A stretch of DNA of 64,000 nucleotides, taken from NCBI GenBank assembly GCA_030429345.1, contig JAUIFJ010000008.1, forward strand, positions 1-64,000, in the 5' to 3' direction. This document shows, piece by piece, positions 44,711 through 51,985 of this stretch (positions within the stretch are counted from its first letter, which is position 1; the number at the start of each line of letters is the position of its first letter). The notes beneath the pieces were generated by a model. It saw only the letters and a list, made by a program, of their open reading frames with translations, made no database searches and was not told the origin of the DNA. A program made the position numbers and the translations under genes. Source of the stretch: a bacterium (GTDB taxonomy: Bacteria; CAIWAD01).

Positions 44711-45924
44711 CACTCGGCCGCGCCGAAGAAGGGATCCGCGTGGCGGATCACGCGGAAAAAGGCCCTTCCGTTCTCGAGGGGAAGCGTATACGAAAGCTCC
44801 GTGCTCCAGTCGAAGGTCATCCAGTCCCCCGCGTCGAGAGCCGGGCGCCGCTGCAGTTCGAACCCGTCCCCCGGGCTGCCCTGCCAGGCAAGTTCCAGCA
44901 CTGCGCCGGAGCTGGCGATCTCCAGATCCGGCCCGGCGGAAGGCGCGGCGAAGCAGAAGTGGATCACGGAGTCCTCCAGCGGGATCGTCTGCAGGGTCGC
45001 CCCCTCCGCGTCCAGGCGGAGCACGTTGCTGCCGCTGCTGGTGTAGAGGCCGCCCTCGTGGAAGACATTCGTCCCGCCGCCGGGAGCGAAGGGCCCCGAA
45101 GAGGAATGTGTCACCACCCTGTCGACAGCGTCCCAGCGGTAGACGCCGGCCTGGCTGCCCCAGGGATCGCCGCTGTAGACGAAGCGCTCGCCGTCGCCGG
45201 CCAGGCTGCCGGGGTGGCTGCCCAGCTGCAGGGTGTCCAGCGGCGCCAGGCTGCCCGCGTCAAGGCCGTGCACCTGGCCGACTCCGTCGCTCCAGTTGCC
45301 CGTGCAGAGCACATCCAGCCTTGAGCCGGTCTGCCAGAGGGCCTGCGGGTTCTCCAGGGTCGGCACGAAGGAGACGCTCAGCGAAGGCCATTCGACCACC
45401 GCCAGCCGCGTGCCGCTGCCGAAGCCCGAATCGCAGACCAGCAGGCGGTCTTCCTGCATCCACATGCCCTGGGGAGTGGCCGCGGACAGGGGGACCTCCT
45501 GCAGCAGGCCGGCAGGCCCCAGCACGGCCAGGGTCCCGGCGACCAGGTTGCTGACGCAGACGCGGTCCGTGTCCAGGGCGATCACATCCCAGGCGTTGGC
45601 CCCGGAGACGGCGGAGGTCGCGAAACGCGCTTCCGCCAGCGGATCCCCCGCCTGCTGCCAGGCCAGGGCCTGTGCGAGGTCGAGCAGAATCAACTCGTCG
45701 CTGCCCGAGTCGACGATCATCAGGGTATTCTGGATCACGCGCACGCGGTTTGGCAGCATGAGGTCGACGGGCAGGCTGTGCAGGACCCCGTCGTCGTGTC
45801 GCACGAGCTGCGGTTCGCTGTAGCCGCGCAGGGCGAAGAGTGCGGACTCTGCAGGGAGCTCCGCGGCGACTGCGAACAACAGTCCTGTGCCTGTCAATGC
45901 TTGAGGGATGGTTTTCTTGAACAT
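44710..45924 (-). CDS. Secreted YncE-like beta-propeller, BtuG-like candidate
   Basis: 404 residues. AGGAGG precedes the ATG at 45924; the N-terminus (FKKTIPQALTGTGLLFAVAA) is a signal peptide. Repeated blades read TLMIVDSGSDELILLDLAQ, RVCVSNLVAGTLAVLGPAG, RLLVCDSGFGSGTRLAVVEW, RLDVLCTGNWSDGVGQVHGL and FVYSGDPWGSQAGVYRWD, the style of YncE/YVTN propellers. Lying directly behind a cobalamin riboswitch, it is a good candidate for a B12-capturing surface propeller like BtuG of Bacteroides; that role is inference. The C-terminus is FN3/lipase-like without a clear sorting module. Confidence 0.83.
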   Translation of the reverse strand: MFKKTIPQALTGTGLLFAVAAELPAESALFALRGYSEPQLVRHDDGVLHSLPVDLMLPNRVRVIQNTLMIVDSGSDELILLDLAQALAWQQAGDPLAEARFATSAVSGANAWDVIALDTDRVCVSNLVAGTLAVLGPAGLLQEVPLSAATPQGMWMQEDRLLVCDSGFGSGTRLAVVEWPSLSVSFVPTLENPQALWQTGSRLDVLCTGNWSDGVGQVHGLDAGSLAPLDTLQLGSHPGSLAGDGERFVYSGDPWGSQAGVYRWDAVDRVVTHSSSGPFAPGGGTNVFHEGGLYTSSGSNVLRLDAEGATLQTIPLEDSVIHFCFAAPSAGPDLEIASSGAVLELAWQGSPGDGFELQRRPALDAGDWMTFDWSTELSYTLPLENGRAFFRVIRHADPFFGAAE

Positions 45925-45926
45925 GT

Positions 45927-45947
45927 GACCTCCTGGAAAGGAGGGTC
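45927..45947 (-). promoter_or_regulatory. Hairpin sequestering the ribosome binding site of the propeller gene
   Basis: On the minus strand GACCCTCC / GGAGGTC close around TTTCCA, pairing the AGGAGGT ribosome binding site three bases before the ATG. It lies just after the cobalamin aptamer and would serve as a translational off-switch. Confidence 0.55.
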
Positions 45948-45999
45948 CGGCAGGAAGAGCCCACGGAGGGCGACCTCCCGTCCCGCACCCCGTGGGACT

Positions 46000-46200
46000 G
46001 GCGATGACGGACAGGGCAGGTCTACTGGCTTCCGGGTCACTCTCGGGAATGCCTTCCCGCGGCCAGGGCCGCAGTGGCGTCGGGAATCCGGGCGGATTCC
46101 GTCCATTCCTTCGTCGCCGGTCACAGTGGCGGGGGCCGCTCCCGTGTCTCACGGGATTCCCTCTTCGGCTTTCCGTCCGGACGCGCATCACGACCGGCGC
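46000..46200 (-). promoter_or_regulatory. Cobalamin riboswitch
   Basis: On the minus strand the conserved core reads GAGGGAATCCCGTGAGACAC, then GGGAGCGGCCCCCGCCACTG and TGACCGG (46119-46160), followed at 46015-46031 by the B12 box AAGCCAGTAGACCTGCC. Both match the adenosylcobalamin riboswitch consensus closely. It faces the propeller gene at 45924. The outer limits are approximate. Confidence 0.93.
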
Positions 46201-46322
46201 GGAAGAGCAACCGCTGTCCGCAATTTCTAGATTCTTGCCGGCGGAACAGGCCGCCGACGCGCAAAGAAGGGGAAAAGAGGCTTGAGGATCAAGACGCCGC
46301 ACAAACGGACCCGGGACAGGTT

Positions 46323-47189
46323 TTGAACGCTCTCGCCCTGGGGCTGACCCTGGCCAGCGCGCTGGGCTGGGCCTCGCTGGACGCGCTGAGGAAGCAGCTC
46401 GGCGGCCGGCTGGAGGCCTCCCTGGTCGTCATCTGGATCAGCCTGGGAACGGTTCCCGTCTTCCTGCTCTGGCAGATCGCGGAAGGCATGCCCCGTATCA
46501 CCCCGGGCTATCTGCTGCCCGGCCTGGCCTGCGCCTTCTTCAACCTCTTCGCCAACGTGCTCTTCGTGCGCAGCGTCAGCCTCTCCCCGATCAGCCTGAC
46601 CGTGCCCCTGCTGAGTCTCGTGCCCGCCTTCACCCTGGGCGCGGGTTCCGTGCTGCTCGGCGAATGGCTGCCTCCCCGGGCCCTGGCCGGCATGGCCCTG
46701 GTCGTGATCGCCAGCATGGGCCTGTTCCATGGCCGGGGACGCCGCAACCCGCTGGCGGCATTGATGAACGAGCCCGGCGCTCCCCTGATGGTGCTGGTCG
46801 CCATCTGCTGGGCGATGACCGCCGTGCTCGACAAGCGCAGCATGGAGCACGCGGACACGCCGCTGCATGCCCTGCTCCAGAACCTGCTGGTGGGAGGCGG
46901 CCTGGTCCTCTACCGGCGCCTTCGCGGGCGTGAGACACCCCTGCCGGATCGCAGGGAAAGCCTCTGGCTGGTCGGCGCCGTGCTGGCCGGCGGAGCGGGC
47001 CTGGGCTTCCAGCTGCTGGCGATCCAGTATACGCTGGTCAGCCTGATGGAGACGGTCAAGCGGGTCGTGGGGCTGGTCGCCGCGCTGCTGGCCGGGCGAC
47101 TGCTCTTCGGGGAACGGATCACGGTGTCACAAATCCTGGCCGTGGCGCTCCTGGCAGGGGGACTCTGGATGATGCTGGGCGGCAGCTAG
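46323..47189 (+). CDS. EamA-family (DMT) membrane transporter
   Basis: 288 residues, ten membrane helices in two EamA halves (LALGLTLASALGWASLDALR; PGAPLMVLVAICWAMTAVLD). FVRSVSLSPISLTVPLLSLVP and IQYTLVSLMETVKRVVGLVA are the equivalent helices of each half, the latter followed by LLFGERI. Start taken as TTG at 46323, where membrane homology begins; the reading frame stays open for 250 bases further upstream but over the riboswitch region. Substrate unknown (drug/metabolite superfamily). Confidence 0.82.
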   Translation: MNALALGLTLASALGWASLDALRKQLGGRLEASLVVIWISLGTVPVFLLWQIAEGMPRITPGYLLPGLACAFFNLFANVLFVRSVSLSPISLTVPLLSLVPAFTLGAGSVLLGEWLPPRALAGMALVVIASMGLFHGRGRRNPLAALMNEPGAPLMVLVAICWAMTAVLDKRSMEHADTPLHALLQNLLVGGGLVLYRRLRGRETPLPDRRESLWLVGAVLAGGAGLGFQLLAIQYTLVSLMETVKRVVGLVAALLAGRLLFGERITVSQILAVALLAGGLWMMLGGS

Positions 47190-48064
47190 GACGATTCCGC
47201 GGCGGGTTCTTCCGTCTGCATCAGGCTTCGCTGCACGTCGAGCACGTTGGCCTCGGCCTCCTTGAGCAGCGTGGGCAGGTCCTCCGCGTTCAGCTTCAGC
47301 AGATCCCAGGTTCCCGACTGCAGGGGCGGCACGCGGGACTCCCCGCTGTTGCCGACCTCGATGCAGTGCGCCAGGGCATCTGCCACATGGATCACGGCCA
47401 CGTGGTCCTTGTTGCGGCTCGCCAGTTCGGGAAAGTGGTGGAACTCCAACGCGTCGATCAGGCTCGGCGGCAGGCCCCAGCTGCGGAAGAGCTCCGCGCC
47501 GACCTGGGCGTGCGTGAAACCGATCTGGTCGTGTTCCACCTTGTTGAGGGAATGCTTCGAGGCCCGCGCGAAGAGCAGGGCCTTGCGGAACTCGACGGGC
47601 ATCGAGGCCATCATCAGGACGCGGCCGATGTCGTGCAGCAGCCCGCCGACGAAAGCGTGTTCCACGTCCGGGATCTCGGCCATGGTGGCCAGTTCGCGAG
47701 CGAGCAGGCCGGTGAGCACGCTGTGCTTCCAGAACTCGTCCATCACGATCAGGTCCTGGGGCAGGCGGTTGAACATGCGCACGACAGAGGTGCTGAGCGA
47801 GATCTCGCGCAGCTGGTGCACGCCGACGACCGTGATCGCCTTGCTGACCGTCGCCACCGAGGAGCCCTGTCCGTAGTACGCGCTGTTGCTCTGCTTGAGC
47901 AGACGCGCCGTCAGGGATGGATCACGACTGATCACGCGGGCCATGTCCATGGCGCTGCTCATCGGACTGTTGATCACCGTGAGCAGCTTCAGGTGCAGTT
48001 CGGGCATGGTGGCCAGCTGGCCCATGCTGTCGACGACTTCCCTTGCCGTTCTCGGTGGGTTCAC
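47186..48064 (-). CDS. HDOD-domain signalling protein
   Basis: 292 residues. LATMPELHLKLLTVINSPMS, ARVISRDPSLTARLLKQSNS and GVHQLREISLSTSVVRMF are typical HDOD helices; FVGGLLHDIGRVLMM keeps the HD pair, and AQVGAELFRSWGLPPSLIDAL, IHVADALAH complete the fold. HDOD proteins act in motility, stress and c-di-GMP-linked signalling without an established enzyme activity. GTG at 48064 follows GGAGGAGAAG and overlaps the upstream stop by four bases (GTGA). It converges on the EamA gene with a 4-base overlap. Confidence 0.9.
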   Translation of the reverse strand: MNPPRTAREVVDSMGQLATMPELHLKLLTVINSPMSSAMDMARVISRDPSLTARLLKQSNSAYYGQGSSVATVSKAITVVGVHQLREISLSTSVVRMFNRLPQDLIVMDEFWKHSVLTGLLARELATMAEIPDVEHAFVGGLLHDIGRVLMMASMPVEFRKALLFARASKHSLNKVEHDQIGFTHAQVGAELFRSWGLPPSLIDALEFHHFPELASRNKDHVAVIHVADALAHCIEVGNSGESRVPPLQSGTWDLLKLNAEDLPTLLKEAEANVLDVQRSLMQTEEPAAESS

Positions 48065-48420
48065 GCCTTCTTCTCCTCCCGTTGCACCGCGATGTGGTCC
48101 AGGCGGTCCAGGCAGAAGTAGTACATGTGCTGGATCAGCATGTCCTCGGGGTCGTTGAGGGCGAAGAGATCGTGCAGGTGGTTCTCGTTGGCGCGGTGCT
48201 GATCGACCTGCAGCTCGGTGAGATCGACCTCGCTCCAGTGTTTCTCGTCGTCCTGGCCGCTGACGATGTGCACGACGCTGATCTTCCACTGGCGCAGCAG
48301 ACGCAGGTGGGAATCGCCCAGCTCGATGCCTTCGGGCAGCAGGAAGCGCCCGCGATCATCCTTCACGTCCTTGCTGAGGACCATTCCGATTTCCAGGTCT
48401 TCGACCAGTTTGCGCGCCAT
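48061..48420 (-). CDS. Small protein like the N-terminal domain of HD-GYP proteins
   Basis: 119 residues. VEDLEIGMVLSKDVKDDRGR, FLLPEGIELGDSHLRLLRQW and KISVVHIVSG follow the domain that commonly precedes HD-GYP/HDOD modules (L-x2-GM-x2-DV-x3-G-x2-LL-x2-G). Here it is a free-standing gene, coupled by GTGA overlap to the HDOD protein, so the two probably form one split signalling protein. Confidence 0.75.
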   Translation of the reverse strand: MARKLVEDLEIGMVLSKDVKDDRGRFLLPEGIELGDSHLRLLRQWKISVVHIVSGQDDEKHWSEVDLTELQVDQHRANENHLHDLFALNDPEDMLIQHMYYFCLDRLDHIAVQREEKKA

Positions 48421-48507
48421 GCCGTCCTTTCCACCACTGCCTTCTCAGGGTCCCGCAGGAGAGACTCGTCCTGTTCCTATCGGCGCGGCAAAGGCGGTCA
48501 TTGACCC

Positions 48508-48780
48508 CTAGTGGTGCTCCAGACGATCATCCGGCATGACATAGGTCCCCACCCGGGAGCGCTTGAATGCTTCCAGGTCCTTGCGGCAGAGGCGATGCGT
48601 GGTCAGCAGTCCGGCAAAACTGGACAGGGACACCCCGATGAACATCGCCAGCACGGCCGTCAGCCCCATTTCCAGGGCGAAAAGCACCGTCCCCAGGAAC
48701 ATGCTCAGGGCAAAGCAGAGCAGGAAGACGGCAAAGCCGATGAAGCGGTGCAGGCCGCGGGGGCGGAAGTCCTCGTTCAT
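48508..48780 (-). CDS. Small membrane protein, unknown
   Basis: 90 residues with two membrane helices (FIGFAVFLLCFALSMFLGTV; LTAVLAMFIGVSLSSFAGLL) and a basic cytoplasmic end (RLCRKDLEAFKRSRVG). No family recognised. The ATG overlaps the stop of the PhzF-like gene by four bases. Confidence 0.75.
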   Translation of the reverse strand: MNEDFRPRGLHRFIGFAVFLLCFALSMFLGTVLFALEMGLTAVLAMFIGVSLSSFAGLLTTHRLCRKDLEAFKRSRVGTYVMPDDRLEHH

Positions 48781-49577
48781 TTTTCCTCCCCGGACAGGTG
48801 AAACCGCCCTTCAATAACCTTCAGGGCGCGGCCGCGCAGCAGGACGCGGTCTCCTCTACTTTCGCATTGCAGGCGGCCCTCTCGAGCACTCACTTGCCGC
48901 GCCTCGAGCAGGGTGCGGCCAAGGCGATCCGCCCAGCAGGGAGTGAGCAGGCAGTGGGCCGCCCCAGTGACAGGATCCTCGTCGATGCCGGCCAGGGGAG
49001 CAAAGAAGCGGCTGACGAAGTCGCAGTCCTTGCCGGGGGCCGTGACGATCGCCCCATGGCCGTAACCGAGCGCTGCAATGGCGGCGATATCCGGACTCAG
49101 CGCACGAATCTGCTCTTCGGTCCGGAAGAAGGCGACAAGTTCCGTACCCATTCGACATGCGTGGGGCCTGGCGCCCAGCGCCACCTCAAGCCCCGTCGGG
49201 ATGTCGATCGGGCGGGAAGACCGGGAGGGGAAGTCCATTTCCAGTCCGCGATCATGTCTGACAACGCGCAGCTCCCCGCTCAGGGTGTCGAAGCGGACCT
49301 CGGGCCATTCGGGATGCCGTTCTTCCAGGATACAGGTCGCCGCTGCCAGGGTGGCATGCCCGCAGAGGTCGACCTCCAGGGTCGGGGTGAACCAGCGCAG
49401 GCCGTAGCGGCCATCTCCCATCGGCAGCAGGAAGGCGGTTTCCGAGAGATTGTTCTCCGCGGCGATCGCCTGCAGCAGGGCGTCAGGCAGGGCCTCCTCC
49501 AGCAGGCAGACGGCCGCGGGATTTCCGCGGAAGACTTCCTCCGCGAAACTGTCGTACTGGTAAAAAGGCAGACTCAT
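48777..49577 (-). CDS. PhzF-family isomerase/epimerase
   Basis: 266 residues of the diaminopimelate-epimerase-like PhzF fold. GNPAAVCLLEEALPD, ENNLSETAFL with the general-acid Glu46, RWFTPTLEVDLCGHATLAAA and DEDPVTGAAHCLLTP are the family signatures. PhzF proteins outside phenazine clusters have varied or unknown substrates, and no phenazine gene is nearby. Paired with the small membrane protein by overlap. Confidence 0.9.
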   Translation of the reverse strand: MSLPFYQYDSFAEEVFRGNPAAVCLLEEALPDALLQAIAAENNLSETAFLLPMGDGRYGLRWFTPTLEVDLCGHATLAAATCILEERHPEWPEVRFDTLSGELRVVRHDRGLEMDFPSRSSRPIDIPTGLEVALGARPHACRMGTELVAFFRTEEQIRALSPDIAAIAALGYGHGAIVTAPGKDCDFVSRFFAPLAGIDEDPVTGAAHCLLTPCWADRLGRTLLEARQVSAREGRLQCESRGDRVLLRGRALKVIEGRFHLSGEEK

Positions 49578-49660
49578 TCAACCTCCGCTGGCTCAGGCTG
49601 CAATGGGGACGCGACAGGCACGCCTCTTCATCCGCAGGGCAAAAAGCAGGACTGCGGGCA

Positions 49661-49692
49661 AAGAAAAAACCCTTGTCCGAAGACAAGGGTTT
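49661..49692 (-). terminator. Strong intrinsic terminator upstream of the PhzF gene
   Basis: Minus strand AAACCCTTGTC-TTCG-GACAAGGGTTT (49667-49692 with UUCG tetraloop) followed by TTTCTTT. It ends a transcript that comes from upstream of the PhzF gene, 85 bases before its start. Confidence 0.93.
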
Positions 49693-49796
49693 CATCCCAT
49701 CGGTTCCCGGTCAGCCCCCCACGAGTGCCCGGCAACCAGCGCCCAAACCCGGAAGGGTGGCGCAACAAGCTGTGGTGTTCAGTCTACCCCAGACGC
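49693..49796 (-). ncRNA. Candidate small RNA of unknown type
   Basis: On the minus strand a sigma54-like promoter (49807-49822) and a strong terminator (49661-49692) delimit an RNA of about 135 bases with no convincing reading frame. It contains GC-rich segments able to pair (CCACCCTTCCGGGTTTGG; GGTTGCCGGGCACTCGTGG; GACCGGGAACCG) and an outer ATCCC/GGGAT pairing. No match to 6S, SRP, tmRNA or RNase P was recognised. It could also be a long attenuated leader of the PhzF operon. Confidence 0.4.
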
Positions 49797-49806
49797 AGGG
49801 ATTCAT

Positions 49807-49822
49807 GGCAATCCGTATGCCA
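49807..49822 (-). promoter_or_regulatory. Sigma54-type promoter of the candidate small RNA
   Basis: Minus strand TGGCATACGGATTGCC: TGGCA and TTGC with GG-N10-GC spacing, two deviations in the -24 box. Start would fall near 49796. The upstream part of this spacer (49823-49959) is AT-richer and holds nothing else recognisable. Confidence 0.45.
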
Positions 49823-49959
49823 CCTTATGCTAGTCATTGGATTTAAACCACTTGGGATTTGAGGAAATCCATAACATTGTTTAGGGTGTGAAACTTCGCC
49901 CAGTATCCGGCACTGTCTCAGCTTTGAATTGCCTGTGCGCCTGACCGATTCCGCACAGC

Positions 49960-50316
49960 TCACTCATCCCCCGGACGGGGAGATCTGCGGCCGCGCTTGA
50001 GTTCGCCACGCTTCTTCTTTTCGTCCAGGATCTTCCTCTGCACCCGGGGAGGCCGTTTGCGCGAGACAACCCGGGGCCGACGCACCTTTCTGCGATCCTC
50101 CAGCTGCTCCGCCAGGCGATCCAGGGCGAGACGCAGGTTCCGGTGCTGACTGCGTTCCTCGTCACAACGGACCCGCAGCCCGGTCGGCCGGTGAATCAGC
50201 ACGATGCAGCTTTCGGTCCGGTTGCGGTGCTGCCCGCCCGGTCCTCCGCCGACGCTGCGCTGCACCTCGCACTCCTTCAGCAGGCGGCGGCGGGCTTCGC
50301 TGGAGGGATCATTCAT
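49960..50316 (-). CDS. GGQ-domain peptide release factor-like protein (ArfB/YaeJ type)
   Basis: 118 residues. VQRSVGGGPGGQHRNRTESC carries the GGQ loop that triggers peptidyl-tRNA hydrolysis on the ribosome; LRVRCDEERSQHRNLRLALD continues the release-factor domain 3. A basic tail (RVQRKILDEKKKRGELKRGR) resembles the ArfB/ICT1 tail that enters the empty mRNA channel of stalled ribosomes. It lacks the anticodon-reading domains of RF1/RF2. ATG at 50316 follows AAGG and overlaps the upstream stop by eight bases (ATGAATGA). Confidence 0.87.
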   Translation of the reverse strand: MNDPSSEARRRLLKECEVQRSVGGGPGGQHRNRTESCIVLIHRPTGLRVRCDEERSQHRNLRLALDRLAEQLEDRRKVRRPRVVSRKRPPRVQRKILDEKKKRGELKRGRRSPRPGDE

Positions 50317-51985
50317 CGCCTTCGACGGCCTCCACGCGGTACCAGCGGCGCCCGGCTGAAAGGGCTCCCTCATCCCGCCAGATCAGATTGCCGGTTTCCT
50401 CGAGCAGTGTCGCCTCCCCCGGAACGAACCAGGGTTCCGTGGAGCCGTATACGCGATAGAACAGTGCCTCCGGCTGCGCGGTCCACTCCAGCAGGAGATC
50501 GTGCGCCTCCACGCCCAGGGTCAGCTGGAGATCCTCCGGAGCGGCAGAGGGATGAAAGACCCAGAGGCTGTCGACCGCCGCGCCGGCTTCTCCCTCGGCC
50601 AGAAAGCGGAGCAGCGCCGGCGAAGGCGTGTTCGCCTCCGGTAGCCAGAGCAGGCTGTCGCCGATCTCCGAAAACAGGCCCGGGCCCTGCGTCTGGATGT
50701 CCAGGGCGGAGCCGGAACGAAAGCGCCGGGCGGGCTGCAGCCACAGGCTGTCCCCCACGTCCAGCCGAATCCAGCTTTGCTGCAGGGCCAGCTGCAGGCC
50801 GATCAGGCTGTCCAGGCGGAAGGGCGTGAAATGGACCGTGCCGTAGGCGCCGTCGCTGTCGTCGTTGATGCGCTCCTCGATGGCCGTGGAATCCGCTTCG
50901 TTCCACCAGTTGCCGCGGGCCTGGATCGCCTGGGAGGTGTTGTTGAAGAGCTCCATGTGTGTGCCATTGTTCCCGTTTCCGCCGAAGGCGTTGTTGCCGG
51001 GATCCTCCGGCTGTCCCAGGTCCGGATCACAGGCGGAGGTCACCGTGACACCCCAGTCGTTGTTCGCGATCCAGTTGCCGCGGAAGACGGGCGCGGCCGA
51101 GCTGTTGATGTTGACGCCGCTGCCGCCCAGCAGGGGATCCTGGTAGCGGTTGTCGTGGATCCAGCAGTTCTCCAGCCTCCCCAGGGCGCCGCTGCCCTGG
51201 ATCACGACGCCGCTGCGGAAGGCCCGGATCTCGCAGGACTCGAGCAGCGGGTCGCCGGACATCCAGAGCGAGAAGCCGCTGGCCGGATTGGAGGGACCCA
51301 GCCCCTCGAGCAGACAATAGGCCAGGCGCGGGCTGTTGCTGCCCTGGATGCCGACGGAAACGGCGTTGCGCGGAGAGGCGGCTTCGCTGTTGTTGCCCTG
51401 GATCAGGCAACGATGCAGGACCGGGGAACTGGATCCTGTCGCCTCGACCCCGTAGCGGACGTTGTCGCGGATCGCCGTGTGCGCGACGATCGGATCCCCG
51501 CCCAGGAAACAGTGCAGGCCGCTGCCGAAATTGTGATGCAGGTCGGCGAAGGAGACACGGGGCGCGCAGCCCAGCACGGACAGGCCCCGGTCGGCGTGGG
51601 CGATCTCGATGAAGCGCAGCTCGCTTGCGGGACTCTCGTCGAGCACCAGCCCGGCCCAGGCGCCCGGCTGGCCGTTCTGCGCGGCCAGGACGACCGGCTG
51701 CCAGGGTGTCCCGTCCGCCAGGAGCACGCCATGGACGCGCAGTTCGACCTCGCCCGTCGTGTCCGTGCAGAGAATGCCGCTGCCCGCGGGAAGCCTCAGC
51801 GTGTCCCCGGCGGAAATCGTGATCGAGGCCTCGAGCAGGAAAGACGGTGTCACACCGCTGAACGCGCCCCCGGAGAGGGCGGCCAGCGCTTCCGGATCCA
51901 GGGCCGAACCGTCGCCCGGGCTGGTCCAGTCGGCGTGAGACATTCCCGCCAGCAGCAGAATCGGAATCCAGGCGCCTCGCATCAT
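50309..51985 (-). CDS. Secreted right-handed beta-helix protein
   Basis: 558 residues, signal peptide MMRGAWIPILLLAGMSHA. Residues about 60-370 show the beta-helix repeat (LRFIEIAHADRGLSVLGCAP, VSFADLHHNFGSGLHCF, HTAIRDNVRYGVEAT, HRCLIQGNNSE, RLENCWIHDNRYQDP, FRGNWIANNDWGVTV), as in NosD/pectate-lyase-like proteins. The C-terminal part is FN3-like (LLLEWTAQPEALFYRVYGST). No catalytic residues of polysaccharide lyases were identified. ATG at 51985 overlaps the tricorn-like gene by four bases. Confidence 0.83.
   Translation of the reverse strand: MMRGAWIPILLLAGMSHADWTSPGDGSALDPEALAALSGGAFSGVTPSFLLEASITISAGDTLRLPAGSGILCTDTTGEVELRVHGVLLADGTPWQPVVLAAQNGQPGAWAGLVLDESPASELRFIEIAHADRGLSVLGCAPRVSFADLHHNFGSGLHCFLGGDPIVAHTAIRDNVRYGVEATGSSSPVLHRCLIQGNNSEAASPRNAVSVGIQGSNSPRLAYCLLEGLGPSNPASGFSLWMSGDPLLESCEIRAFRSGVVIQGSGALGRLENCWIHDNRYQDPLLGGSGVNINSSAAPVFRGNWIANNDWGVTVTSACDPDLGQPEDPGNNAFGGNGNNGTHMELFNNTSQAIQARGNWWNEADSTAIEERINDDSDGAYGTVHFTPFRLDSLIGLQLALQQSWIRLDVGDSLWLQPARRFRSGSALDIQTQGPGLFSEIGDSLLWLPEANTPSPALLRFLAEGEAGAAVDSLWVFHPSAAPEDLQLTLGVEAHDLLLEWTAQPEALFYRVYGSTEPWFVPGEATLLEETGNLIWRDEGALSAGRRWYRVEAVEGDE

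Noticed and set aside
46074-46322. N-terminal extension of the EamA transporter
   Set aside because: It would encode a Ser/Arg-rich leader over the cobalamin riboswitch region and no family member has such a leader.
49690-49790. SAM-type riboswitch on the plus strand (contains CCCGGCAACC)
   Set aside because: Only the short CCCGGCAACC word matches; the kink-turn and P1 partners were not found, and every gene for several kilobases downstream is on the other strand.
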